Positions 49,983-61,062 of a DNA stretch of 64,000 nucleotides are shown here, one piece after another. This DNA is from Capitulum mitella (Eukaryota; Arthropoda; Thecostraca; Pollicipedomorpha; Pollicipedidae): assembly GCA_030062745.1 (NCBI GenBank), contig CP099844.1:5175481-5239480 (forward strand). The letters run 5' to 3'. The notes under the pieces were generated by a model, which was given only the letters and a program-made list of their open reading frames with translations, was not told where the DNA came from and did not search any database. A program made the position numbers and the translations under genes. How positions within the stretch are numbered: the first letter of the stretch is position 1; every line of letters starts with the position of its first letter.

Positions 49983-52900
49983 GTGCGTCCAAATGCGGGC
50001 GTGGCGACTTGGTGACTTACCTGCTGACTTCCCTGGTTTCAGGGAAAGGAGACATCTCATCGTTTTTCGTCTCTGCCGTTATGGTGGTATTTTTACAGCA
50101 TTTCCTCTACTAAACCTTGTTTTTGTAGTGACCTGGTTTTAAAACTGGCCGGTCGTTGAACTCAATGATTGTTTTTCCTTTGAGGTCCTGGCGAGGTCAA
50201 TGAAAGGTCAGATACCATTATCATCCTGTGTTACGGTGCTTGTGCTAAAAATGGTCTTGTATTGTCACACTAGAGATCTGATCATTAAGAAAGGCAGAAA
50301 TCATTGTTAATACTGAAAGCACCGACGGTATTATTCTGTAACTAGTTCAAAACCATAGGTGGGCACTGGTCCGTTACTCCGTTACTCCGTTACTAACGAA
50401 GTTACTTTTTTGAGTAACAGAGTAACGGACCCGTTACTTTTATTTTACTGTAACGGACTGAGTAACGGAAGTTACTTTTGTGGTCCGTTACTCCGTTACT
50501 TTTTGGTCCGTTACTCCGTTACTCCGTTACTTTTTAAACTCCTTACAGACACCGCCCGGATTTATTTGCATCGGCACACACCACCGGCTACTTGAATAGC
50601 CAACATCCAATAGCGTGCGGCGATACAAACGCGGCTGGGCGCGCACTCAGCTGACAATCGCGGAGTCGACTTGTCGACAATATTCGTTAGCTGATAAACG
50701 TTGACGGCAAGCTGGCGGCAATGGTTCAGTATAAAGGCCAGCTGACTGGTCTCTTTTGGGACAAAAGTATTGAATTATGCGTAAGTTTGATATGACTTAC
50801 AATTATAAATTAACCAGTCGTCATTTTTCAGGCTAAAAGATATCAAAGTTATTGTCATTCATACTGCAACAGCCATCTGACGGCAGTTTTCAATGTTGTC
50901 TCAAGTCAGTCACGGATTGCTTACCACCGCCACACGGTTCCCCGCCAAGATCACTCAAGGCTGTTGAGCACATGATTACTGCCGCCATGGCCTTGGATCT
51001 GTGATGTCCATGGGGCGATGGAGTGGTGATTGATTCTTGACTGGCCTGAAATTTTAACTACCTGACACTAAAATGTCCCATCAAGGCGTCTCTACGCCGC
51101 CACTGGAGGTCGAAAGCCTTGACTCCGAGTCCGACGGTGCCTCAGCTTCGGAGGCAGAGGACGAGCCCGGTCTGGGTCACCCATGGCCACATCTAGAAAC
51201 GTACTTTGAGTTTAAGGAGGAGGAGAAAAACGTCATTTTTACGTATGTCCTGTGCCGACCGAAAGAGGTTATAATCAAGGGTCACAAGAGTAGCCTTTCA
51301 AACCTAAAGGCACATATCAAGAGGAAGCATTATTTACGGTATTTCCAGGTGAGAACGGATTGTGCACAATAAGTTCTCAGTAGTGAAGCATAATTATGAA
51401 GCTTGTCGACTATTGCTTGGACTATTTGCCTTAACCATATTCTCTGCAGGCAGTGAGATACATTACCCTGGGGGGGGGGCAGATCTGCGGTAATCTACCT
51501 TTCGGCCGACGCTTTCGCGTAATTTTTGGAGACGCGGAAGTGGCAACACAAGTTGTGTGAACAATTTAGTCCATTCAGGTATTTTTCAAAGCACTGGCCC
51601 CTACTGGATGTGTAAACTGACTTGGTTAGGTAACTCTTGAATTTTGATTCAGTTGACACATGTTTGCCTTCAGCCGATACGAGCTAACCAAACCAAAAAA
51701 CAGGCAAATTGAACCTAACAAAAATTAGTTTTACATGCCCATCTAGGGCAGTCCCTGCAACCATACAGTAGGTTTTAGGTTAGGTTAGGTTAAATCATTT
51801 TTAACTTGGAGGACAGGTTACATTGTCCATGCGATTCGAGTTACCACTTCTGCGTTCCCGAAAAAAATATCAACTGGCCGAAACACCTTTCGGCTGACAC
51901 ATTATTTTCTGTAGACGCAGAAGTGAGGACCCAAACTCAAACATGATATGAGCCGTTGCCACTTTTGCACCTTCGAAAAATATGCATTGGCCGAAAGGTG
52001 AAGATTACCAATTCTGCCCCCTCCCCTCCCGCCCTTCCAGAGATCTCGAGATGCATTCGTCCAATGTTGATGGGATGAATGCCATTTAATATGTTTCAAC
52101 GAGATCTCCAATTCCGGACCCCAAAAATTCAAAAATTGCGAAAATAAGGCGTTGGGCAAACAAACTCCAAAATTTGGGGATTTTTGAAAGGTCACTGCGG
52201 CCGTGTTTACCAACCAATTTTCATGGGAATAACACGGTTCAGCTTGGAATGTCCAAGTCTTTTATATAACGAAAGCTGAAATTTAAAATAGAAAACCATA
52301 GGCAGTTCCAGGGAGGGCAAGAAGGGTGGTTTTTGAAATAAGGAATTTCCTTTGTTTTTGTTTGTTTTGGGTGATATAAACATCAGATGTACAACTAGCA
52401 AGCCAGTTTAAGTTTATATGTAGCGCAGAGGTGGATCCAGGTAAACAAAATTGGGAGGGCACCATAAGCACAATAGTGTGCTCCCCCATTTTTTCAGTAC
52501 CTGGGTGTGCGTTCGCCTGAAAATGTGTGTGCATACGCATTGTTTAGGATGTGTATGACTATATAAATGAGTCAGTGATCTTTATTTCTACTCAGAATGT
52601 CACGATAGTGAACCGCACAACTTTGCAGCTCCACGCACAGCACATTACCGTCGAAAACGGGGGCTTGGAACCGCCTCTGCGGGACCGTTTTTTTTTTAAA
52701 TGTTGACAAAACACGTGTGTATGAATTCCATGAAATGCCAGAAAATCTTGTGGCGCTGCGGCAAACAGTGTGGGAGCGACAAGCAAAAAGACACGGGTAG
52801 CACAATCTGCCCCCCTCCACAGGGAATAGGGTTAAATGAAGTGTTTTTAACCCGTATCCGGCCGGGCTCAGAATGCCCTTTGCCCGGCCGGAGGGGGAGC

Positions 52901-55900
52901 GCGGATTTCCGCACCTCCCAGGATCTCGGCTCCCATATATCGCACGGAAAAAGGAAAACACCGGCGGAAAGGTTTTGTCAAACCGAGATGAAAACATTCA
53001 AGAGTTTTGACCTCAGGTCAATTTTGAGGCCACCAGACGCCATGAAAGGTCAAAACACGCCCTTGGAATTAGGTAAATAGACACAATACCTTGTCCCTGA
53101 AAAGCTGAACTTAAGCGACATATACTGAACCGTAAGACAATAGCGAGTTCATTTATATCAATTTTGGCCTTTCACAGGGGTCAGGTCAGGTCACGTCATC
53201 GTTCCAAAATGTTCCACTTGTGAGCGGCTAACATCCTCCGTTACATCTTACTTCTGACCATGTTTTTATAGCTAATTTGTCTTTTCAAGGGTGCTGAAGA
53301 GGTACTAAAGCACCTTTTTTTAGTCTTTTATTTCACAGTAATAAAATCCATATCAGTCATGTTTTTTTGAGTCCTTCGTCGTTTGGTATTAAAAAAACGT
53401 CACGGGTATCAGGAATCTTACCTCCACGCACGCGTACGTACACAAACTAATACACACACATAATTTCAAAACAAAATAAGAAGTTCGCGAGACCGAAACG
53501 AGCTCTGAACGGAGACCATTATGTTCAGGGCGGATACTTCGAGAGGCATTGTTGATCAAACCCAGTCGATAGATGTCCGCTGTTTGTCGCATTTTGCATG
53601 CGTCCGCTCCAGCGCCGGTTGTTCCCGCTCCGTCGGCGCCGCGGGCAATGAACAGGAATTCGTTGGTTTGAACATTGTGGCTAACACAGTGGTAGAATAC
53701 CCGCCGCGGCTGTTGTCCCGGCGCCGCCGACTCTACAACGGCTGGTGAGGGCAGTGGGCAGCTAGCGGAGTGTTTGGGGTAAGCGCTTTTTGTTTCTTTC
53801 CTTTGTATATGGAATGCGTTTTACAACCACAAAGCAGCATAAAAGACTTAAAACCCGCGTTCGCTTGGTTTTCACTGCATTTAAAAAAGTAACGGAATAA
53901 CGGAGTAACGGTAACTTCCGTTACTTTTTAAGGCATAGTAACGGAGTAACGAGTAACGGTTTGGCTTTTTTGAGTAACGTAGTAACGAGTAACGAAGTTA
54001 CATTTTTTAGTAACGATGCCCACCTATGTTCAAAACCATTTTGAGGCCATAAAAGAGCAGTGACTCCATGCGACCTTGGAGAAGTCACTGACCTTTCAAA
54101 CCCGGATGAGTTGTCAGGCATACGTCTAAACACTCTTGTGTGGAAAACTGACCCGTTTCTCGTCAGGCTCCTGAGGAAGAAGCCAAAACGCAGCTGAGAC
54201 CTAGAATAACGGCTTGCAGGCCCTCGAGAATGGCGTATATAAAATATATGAAAAATATATGATATAAATATAAAATATATGACGTATATAAATACATCGG
54301 TCATATGGTACGAACTGGTAATAATCTTTCTTGTTACAGCTGTAGAAAGGATGCAGGGTCAGCTGTGGCAAGTGTCAGGCTCTTGGTGCTGGTTGTTCGC
54401 CTGCAGCCTCAGGAAGGGGCTGTCACTTCCCTTATGGGAAGTGGCAATCACGACCTCGTCCGCCCGCTGCTAAATCTGAAACGATGACGGGCAGGAGTGG
54501 GACCCCTAGTGACTTGATACAATTTGCTGCAGTTATCCGCGTCTGCTTAACCCAATGGTGGGAAAGCATTTGTTGTCAGCCTTTTCGGTTTCGATAGTGA
54601 GCAAAGTCCACAGCGGTACACAAGACGTGAACAGTTTATTCTCCTGATGTCCGGTTTTAGTTGCAGGACAACGTAAGGAATGGGAGTGTTATTACAGCTT
54701 ACATATTTCGGCGACCAGAAATTACTGTTACCTTTTTTGATTAACGGCAGACAAATTATGTAGCCTATCGTTTAAACTGTATAGTACATAAACAAACTGT
54801 TCAGTGTGCAACAGGCTGCACATTTAGCATCTGTTGAAAACCCGCATTAAACACACAGCAATGAACGTACTTCATGTTCATGTCCTTGGTTTGGCACTGG
54901 TGTTGATTTTGGTGCCCCAGACAAAGAGGCGTTGCCAAGTTGGGCCCAGTGCCGAGATGCTGCTGGGATGCTACAGATATGCATTACATTTCAAGATGCA
55001 CTTTGAGTTATCTCTCCTAGTTAATTCATAAGCCTCTGGTATGAGACCTTGAGTAAACCTCTGGCAAGCATGAGTTGTCTTTAAACTGAGCCAAGATTTA
55101 TGTTTTTGCGCTTGGTATGTTAATGCGGCCTGAATTGTTGTTTCAACGTTGCCGTGCCTGATGCGACAACGGGTGAGGGGCAGCACAGCTGAGTTGGTGC
55201 TGATTCCGGAAAATTTTGCCGACATTCCGTTGTCTGCCGGCCTGTATCCCGGTGTTGCTGTGAACGCCAGCCTGGCTCGGCCGGCCGCGCCGGACACCGC
55301 CGAGATGCCTCGGCTCAGCTCGCTCCGGCCCCGGCCGCTGTCGGCGAGCCCGGACGGCGGCGCGGGGGCCGGCCGGCCCGACTGCGCGCCGACCTGACCT
55401 CTGACCCGTGACCGCCGGCAGCCGTGGCCGCGGAAACAGTGCGTGCTGTACCCGGCCAGCCGGCAGGGCGTGCGCCGACTGGAGGTGTTCGACCTGCTGC
55501 CCTCCCTGCGCCGCAAGGAGCCGGCCTCGGCCATCATTCCGCTCAACGATTGTCTCAAGATCGTGCAGGAGCGCCACAAGGAGCAGCATTTCGTGTTCTC
55601 GGTGGGTGCCGCCGGCCGCCGGCGCGGGCTGCTGCGGGCGGGAGCAGGGCTGGCAGGCGGCAGGCCGCAGCCTCACGGCAGACTTGCGCTTGAATCCACT
55701 TCGGGGAACCGACTCCGAATATGACTCGTGGCCTGTTAAATCGATTCTGGTTCTGACCCAGCGCAGTTTCCTGAAACTGAATTGAAACAGATTCCGCCTC
55801 GGAATCACATGCGCGGACCCCGCAATCAGTTCCAGTTTGGATTAAAATCCTAATTCATTGTCCATGAAATTCATTGGTTGGAATTGAGTCATTGCGACCG

Positions 55901-58900
55901 ACTCCGATTCTGATTCCATAGACAACTGTGTGACTCAACTCCGATCCTGATTCCGGCAACTATTATGTGAATCACGACCGTATCTGATACTGGCTGAAAC
56001 ACGATCCATTCCGGAGTCGATTCTGATTCCGATGGAATCGAGCACAAGTCTGCTTACTGGGACTCCTGCAATTGAAAACCCATGGCTTGAACGAAGCCGA
56101 TGTGAGCTCAGATTTAGAGCGATAAGCTGTGCGCAGGGGACACAAAGCAGGAGCGTAGCAGGGGGCTCCGATCACTCAGTCTTGACACGCCCCTTCCGCG
56201 GGAAAAGTGGTATTTTCCGTCTTGTCCGGTCTTTTTGCAGATGTGTTGATTGATATATCTGACGTGTGAATGTTTATCTACAAATATGAAGCCCGTTGTA
56301 AAGACTGCAAAAATATAAAAGGCGCATTTTTATCGGCGCTTCAGGGATCCCATGGTAACGACAATGGGCGGCTTCCGCGGCAAACTCAGCACTGACGTTT
56401 GCTCGTCTCAGCGTACCAGTTCAGAGTTTCAGCTTTTACCTCACTGTGTTACCACCTGCTTACCTTACCACCTGACAAAAGCCAGATGGTAAGGACGTCC
56501 TGAATGACTCAATATGGGTAGCACTGTCTTAAGTAAAACAAAACATTGAGAGGAGTTCGGTGAACATAGGAAGGGTCAGCGTCTCCGAAAACCCCAAAAC
56601 ATCAGCAGGACGGCATCCAGGTGCAGCGAAGGTGCTGATGTGTCCCTGAGTGCACACGATGCTGCACTCGGGCGTCACGAAAGGAGGCAAAGCACCCGCT
56701 GTGCCTGCAGCGGCCCTCCCCTGATACGGCTGATCCCGTCCCGCGTCCTGCGCGACGCAGAGTAGGCATCCAGGGGCATCCCCAGGAGGCAGGATTTCAG
56801 CCCACCCGAAGGGCCCTCTAACCCTCCCCTTGAATATTGGAAATGAAAATCAGCATTGCCATTTGCCAAAGCACAAGAGTACAACCCCACCCCCACCAAC
56901 TCTGAGGGCGTGTGGTGTGATTTTCTGTTAGTGGACCTGCGTGAACACTTGCCCAACGTCCCACTGTCGCTGTCTACCTCCGGCCCGCAAACACTACAGA
57001 CCAGACAGCGCCCCTAACCCAGTCTAGACGGTGAGTGACTGAAGCTCCAGTTCCGCGTTTGCCCGCCAGGTGGTGACACGGAAAGCGTCCTACATATTCG
57101 CGGTCTCGAGTATCCAAGAGCTGCACGAATGGCTGGACGCCCTTCAGCGGATTACCTTCGGCGACGCAGAGGATTCTGAATGCCCGAAAATGATAGAAGC
57201 CAATGCGAAGAAAAACGAAACCATTGACAACGAGTTATACGGTGTCATTACGGAGAGTGAGTAGTTCTGGCCGTTCCTCTTGTTTTGCGCAGCATCCCGC
57301 CCTGAATTTCGTGTTGTTTTGCAGACAGATCTGACATCTCGGTGCCTGTGTTTCGTTTGCTGGACGACCCAAGTCACCATAGTCGGGCGTTCTTAAGAAA
57401 GAATATTTTTAAAATTTTGGTGGATTTCCCTCTTCGAAAAATTCCTTCCCTGTTCACTGTTTAGGGGAGACCGGGGTCAAATGTTACATTTTTTACCTTT
57501 CCGGTCCTGGGATGAAAATATTTCGGGTTGGGGAACATTTTCTCGGGTTGTCACAAACCCTGATATTTTGCCTTTGTAGCGGATATGAAAAGATCCCGAA
57601 ATAACGACTTTAAGGTATCGAAATTACTGTTTCAAAAAGTTACTTCAGCTGTTACAATTAACCCCAGGTACGGGGTAAATTGTAACAACACCTAGGGTCA
57701 AATGTAACATATTAGCGAATGGTGTAGTGGTGCAGTGAAAGACACTTTTGTCGAAAACAGCCTTTATTGAACAACATTGTCTCTTACATCTTGAGCCTTT
57801 CCTGGAATAAAATCACAGCTCCAGTACAAAAAATACGATTTCGCAACGGCGTAAGGCTCAAGTACTCCAGCAGCTTTTCCTGAATTATATAACAGCTCTA
57901 CCTTTCTCAGGCCAAGAACTGACGCCTCATCAAAAGCAGAAGACGTCTTCTTCATCATCACTGCTGCTTTCCCTGCCTGCTGTCTTCCGAGCCCTCTTCC
58001 CATCAGCCTTTGTCTTCTCTTCATGCTTGTCCTTGTCAAGATTGAGTTTCTTCGATGCTTGTTTGCAATCCTTTCGACTCTTTTTTAACTCTATCGCTCT
58101 CTTTTCTAGAGTGTCAGTCAGAATTGCGGCCTTTCGCTTTCGACCCGCGCGGCTGTTTTTTCTTGGACCCGCCATGGGTAGTGGCCGAATCGCTTCAGGG
58201 GTGAGCTGCTTCGAGGCGATCCCCGATAGACGAGACTGTTCGATCCCCGATGGACCAGGCTTGTCGATCCCGAATGTATCAGCCTCTCCAGGAATGATGC
58301 ATGATATACATCATCCATGATGCATGGATATCATAATGTATTTCCAATGTAACATTCAGAGAACGACAAATTAAACTATATACAACTGTCCCATACTTCC
58401 CCCGGAAATATCCAAATGAAGTCAAACTAGAATTATTTAATCACTAAAATAATCAATAAATAAAATAATAAAATATCTTAATAAATCCGCTGTGAAGGTG
58501 AAACATTTACGGTAAGACCGCGGTGACTAGCCGCCAAGAATGTAACAGCGTCTTAAAATTAAAACTGACAAAACAGTACCTAAAAGATAAATCAAGGATT
58601 GGTGACAATAATACCGTAAGTATGATTTTTGAATGATATTGATATTGAATTTGGGAACAAAATTGCATGTTGATTAATTGGACGGGGCATGTTTCCATAG
58701 CCTCCGCCCCCAGTGGTTACATTTATGCCAAGTGCATTGATATTTTACATAAATGTGGGTTTAATGGTCTGGCCATAGGGGTCAGTTGTAATACTGTTAC
58801 ATTTGATCCCAGCAAAAATGTTACAATTGTCCCCGTCACGCCACGCCATCTTTAAGACAAAAATGACGCAAAACAAGGCGGCGTGGGCGGCAACTGATGC

Positions 58901-61062
58901 ACTCATTTTTTGACCAGGTACTCCCACCCACCCCACACAAACTCTTAAATCCGTGTCTAGTACGATACGTGAATGAGCTGATCATATTAAAAGATAAACA
59001 AAGTTACAATACACTCCAGAAAACACAACTGTGAAGACCACAATCGACTCACCCGCCGCACTGGCCTGAAACCCCGTGAGGAAAAAGAACAGTTTACTGC
59101 GCATGTCCAGTAGTGCCTCCAGCGTCATCCATCTGTAAGTTTCGAAGTAAAAGCTTCTGTTACAATTGTCCCGTGTTACATTTGACCCCGGTCTCCCCTA
59201 CTTCAGTTAATGTTGACGAGTGGATCTTTCTTACCCCTCGTGTGTTGTCGTATGTGTTCTTACCTTGTTTTGCGCAGCATCCCGCCCTGAATTTCATGTT
59301 GTTTTGCAGACAGATCTGACATCTCGGTGCCTGTGTTTCGTTTGCTGGACGACCCAAGTCACCATAGTCGGGCGTTCTTAAGAAAGAATATTTTTAAAAT
59401 TTTGGTGGATTTCCCTCTTCGAAAAATTCCTTCCCTGTTCACTGTTTACGTCAGTTAATGTTGACGAGTGGATCTTTCTTACCCCTCGTGTGTTTTGGTT
59501 CGAGCATCCCTGATCAAAACCTGTTACTGTCATTTTCAACCCGAAAATGAGAACGGATGTCCTCGTAATATGTTACATATTGTACGTAATGACGAATTAT
59601 ATTTTTACGCCATTGCGTCGGGAAGCACGTGATAAATCGTAAAGTTTACTATGCGTGACAGGACTAATATCCTGATTCCTTGCTTGCTTGGCTGTTGGCC
59701 AGGCAAGAAAAGTGAATGGACCGGTGGACCGGCAGTCCCTGTCGTTTGCCGGTCCACCGTGGCGTGGCAGCCAGCAACGCTGACGCCGCCTTTGTCTCCA
59801 CATTTTCCCACGGCTCCCTGAAGAGCATCCTGCTTCCCAGCCGTCTCTTCCCTTGCGGTTCACGGTACCCCATTGACCGAACTGTGAAAAGCGGGTTTAA
59901 CCAGCGATCCACAGTCGTGCATTTGGACGGAACACAGAAAAAGTCCGTAACAAGAGGGGGCGCCGTCTGACGCTGGCCCCGAGCCGTCCCGCCGCTGACG
60001 CCACCTGTCCGGCCGCTGCCAGCAGGTCCCGTGTTCGCGGTGACGGTGGTGGAGAACGAGACCTCCCGGCGTCTGGCGCTGCGCGGCGACTACCGGCTCC
60101 GCGTGACGCCCACCGCCGTCCACCTGCTGGCCGCCAACAGGGACCAGCTGGTCCACAGCTGGGTCTTCAACCAGATCCGGCGCCACGGCGAGCGCCACGA
60201 CGGCTTCGTCATGGAGGTGGGCCGCGGCAGCGAGACGGGCGCCGGCCTGCTGCTGTTCCGGACCGCGGCCGTCGCCAAGCTGAACGCGGCGCTGCTGCGC
60301 GCCATCCAGGAGTGTTCGGCGGCGCCGGACGTCTCCGCGGCCTCGCAGACGCTGGGCCGCAGCAGCGGCTCCGGCAGGCCGGCCGGCGTCAAGAAGCCGC
60401 CGCGTTTTCGGAAGCAGGGCGCGCCGGCGGCGCCCGCTGCGGCACCCACTGCGGCGCCGGCGGCTGCCTCCGATCTGCCGAACGTGGTGCCTCTGGCCGA
60501 AAAGCAGTGGCTGTTCACGCAGAGCTGCGAGCTGCCGTCGCCCGGGGCCGCGCCGTCCCACGCCAGCGCGGCCGCCGAGGCCATCTACGTCAACGAGCCG
60601 GGCGGCGAGCGGGCGGCGGCCGAGGAATCGGTCTACCATGCGCTTTACGCCCAGCCGGAGGAGCGGACGGACGCCTGGCGGCAGCTGGCGTCGACTAGCG
60701 GCGGCGAGTACGACGAGGTCAGTCCGGAGTGGCTTAGCGGCGTGGCGGCCGAGCCGGCCTCGGACGTGTACGCCAATCTGCTTCACATGTCGCGTCCCGC
60801 CGAGCCGCCCGGCCATCTGTACGCCCGGCTGACGCCGTTCACGGACTGGGCCGCCTCCGCCGGCCGCCAGGGCGGCGGCAGCCCGTCGCCGCCGCCGTCG
60901 CCCAGCGTGCAGACGCCGGCCAAGTCGCTGCCGCTGCCGCTGCCGGCGCAGGCCGACGGCCAGCTGCGCCAGCGCTCTGTGCAGCACGTCGCCGTCAACT
61001 CGAAGCAGTATGCCGTCGTCGACAAACCGCTGCTGCGCCAAGCCGATTCGCTGCCGCTCTAA
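49902..61062 (+). CDS. DOK-type docking protein (PH + IRS-type PTB), four coding exons
   Basis: Exons 49902-49982, 55422-55601, 57070-57256 and 60026-61062 join at phases 0, 0 and 1 into 494 residues. Residues 1 to about 120 form a PH domain whose core strands are RKQCVLYPAS, RLEVFD and IIPLNDCLKIV, with a C-terminal helix QELHEWLDAL. Residues 151-246 form an IRS-type PTB domain, with WVFNQIRRHG, FVMEVGRG and GAGLLLF. The tail has spaced tyrosines: YVNEP (337), YHAL (353), YAQP (357), YDEV (378), YANL (398), YARL (415) and YAVV (478). The YxN and YxxP forms suit Grb2-type and RasGAP/Crk-type SH2 binding (family knowledge). DOK proteins are cytoplasmic adaptors phosphorylated by receptor and Src-family tyrosine kinases. 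IRS proteins share PH plus PTB, but the size and tail favour DOK. Confidence 0.88.
49983..50345. other. DOK intron 1, before the hAT element
   Basis: No exon or motif recognised. Confidence 0.6.
51073..51372 (+). pseudogene. BED zinc-finger fragment of the hAT transposase
   Basis: A 99-codon frame. Residues after an acidic/Ser-rich start read WPHLETYFEF, then IKGHKSSLSNLKAHIKRKH, the BED-finger pattern of hAT transposases and ZBED proteins. The first zinc-binding cysteine of the CxxC pair is Tyr (YVLC), a single-base change, so the finger is probably dead. The frame stops before the catalytic domain. Confidence 0.75.
51431..52835 (+). mobile_element. piggyBac-like element, copy 4, nested in the hAT element
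   Basis: TTAACCATATTCTCTGCAGG at 51431 and GGGAATAGGGTTAA ending 52835 are the same ends as copies 1-3, with TTAA at both borders. The interior is much diverged and may be composite: another subterminal block with GAGATCTCGAG lies near 52040. It lies wholly inside the hAT element, so it inserted later. Confidence 0.55.
52847..53085 (+). mobile_element. Truncated piggyBac-like end
   Basis: TTAACCCGTATCCGGCCGGG at 52847 resembles the left end of the same family, and the block TTTCCGCACCTCCCAGGATC follows at the expected distance. No matching right end was found, so it is a partial copy. The right limit is arbitrary. Confidence 0.4.
54037..55421. other. DOK intron 1, after the hAT element
   Basis: No exon recognised. 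GC content rises sharply from about 55240 towards exon 2. Confidence 0.5.
55422..55601 (+). CDS. DOK-like exon 2 (PH domain core)
   Basis: Acceptor CGCCGGCAG, donor GTGGGT at 55602, phase 0-0, 60 codons. Encodes PWPRKQCVLYPASRQ, RRLEVFDLLP and IIPLNDCLKIVQ, the middle strands of the PH domain. Confidence 0.88.
55602..57069. other. DOK intron 2
   Basis: No exon. A degenerate repeat of GATTCYGATTCC-like words covers about 55785-56040. Confidence 0.55.
57070..57256 (+). CDS. DOK-like exon 3 (end of PH domain and linker)
   Basis: Acceptor GCCCGCCAG, donor GTGAGT at 57257. Phase 0 in, phase 1 out. VVTRKASYIFAVSSIQEL then HEWLDALQ is the last strand and C-terminal helix of the PH domain. A charged linker follows with NELYGVITE, which contains a possible phosphotyrosine site. 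Confidence 0.88.
57279..57463 (+). repeat. Tandem duplication, copy A1
   Basis: 185 bases also found at 59264-59448 with a single difference noticed (G/A in AATTTCGTG). The pogo-type element is inserted at its right end, at TA. Confidence 0.9.
57464..59198 (-). mobile_element. pogo/Tigger-type element, deletion derivative
   Basis: 1,735 bases with inverted ends GGGGAGACCGGGGTCAAAT, flanked by TA (57462-57463 and 59199-59200), the Tc1/mariner-pogo target duplication. The unfilled site is preserved at 59446-59450 in the tandem copy. Sub-terminal GTTACAATT/GGGGTAAATTGTAAC words repeat inside. On minus, about 58225-57930 reads LTPEAIRPLPMAGPRKN and then KAAILTDTLEK, the tail of a Tigger-like transposase. 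The DNA-binding and DDE parts are absent, so it is non-autonomous. Confidence 0.88.
57930..58225 (-). pseudogene. C-terminal tail of a pogo/Tigger transposase
   Basis: Encodes IRPLPMAGPRKN, RKRKAAILTDTLEKRAIE, a Lys-rich coiled stretch and SSSDDEEDVFC. The order 'PLP...RK...GRKR...LTDTPEK' followed by Lys-rich and acidic-Ser segments is typical behind the DDE domain of this group. The catalytic domain is missing. Confidence 0.75.
59201..59458 (+). repeat. Tandem duplication, copy A2 with its B flanks
   Basis: 59201-59263 is unit B (TCAGTTAATGTTGACGAGTG and on), 59264-59448 is the second copy of A, and B starts again at 59449. Before transposition the locus was therefore A-B-A-B. The junction GTTTACGTCAG at 59443-59453 is the empty site of the pogo insertion. 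Confidence 0.85.
59459..60025. other. DOK intron 3, last part
   Basis: No exon. Contains a perfect 13-bp hairpin (CGGTGGACCGGCA at 59722-59734 with 59747-59759). Ends in a tandem acceptor CCAGCAG. Confidence 0.55.
60026..61062 (+). CDS. DOK-like exon 4 (PTB domain and tyrosine-rich tail)
   Basis: Acceptor TGCCAGCAG, phase 1 in, stop TAA at 61060-61062. Encodes the whole PTB domain and the complete C-terminal tail in one exon. The acceptor is a tandem NAGNAG: use of the upstream AG (exon from 60023) would insert one residue at the linker/PTB border. The tail is Ala/Pro/Ser-rich and GC-rich, with PSPPPSPS-type stretches that could bind SH3 domains. Confidence 0.9.

Larger units (their letters stand above)
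50354..54028 (+). mobile_element. hAT-superfamily element with 8-bp target duplication
   Basis: Ends CATAGGTGGGCA (50354) and TGCCCACCTATG (to 54028) are exact inverted repeats, flanked by an exact 8-bp duplication TTCAAAAC at 50346-50353 and 54029-54036. An 8-bp duplication is diagnostic of hAT. Sub-terminal arrays of CCGTTACT (50370-50540) and AGTAACGG (53885-54010) are inverted relative to each other. Inside is a BED-finger frame and a nested piggyBac-like insertion. No intact transposase domain remains, so the element is non-autonomous. Confidence 0.9.

Noticed and set aside
51775-51790. Arthropod-type telomere repeat (TTAGG)
   Set aside because: Only about three units inside a transposon. 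Too short to call an interstitial telomere, used only as a weak hint to the organism.
52572-52997. 141-codon minus frame within the nested elements
   Set aside because: Crosses the border between two transposon fragments (52835/52847) and resembles no transposase.
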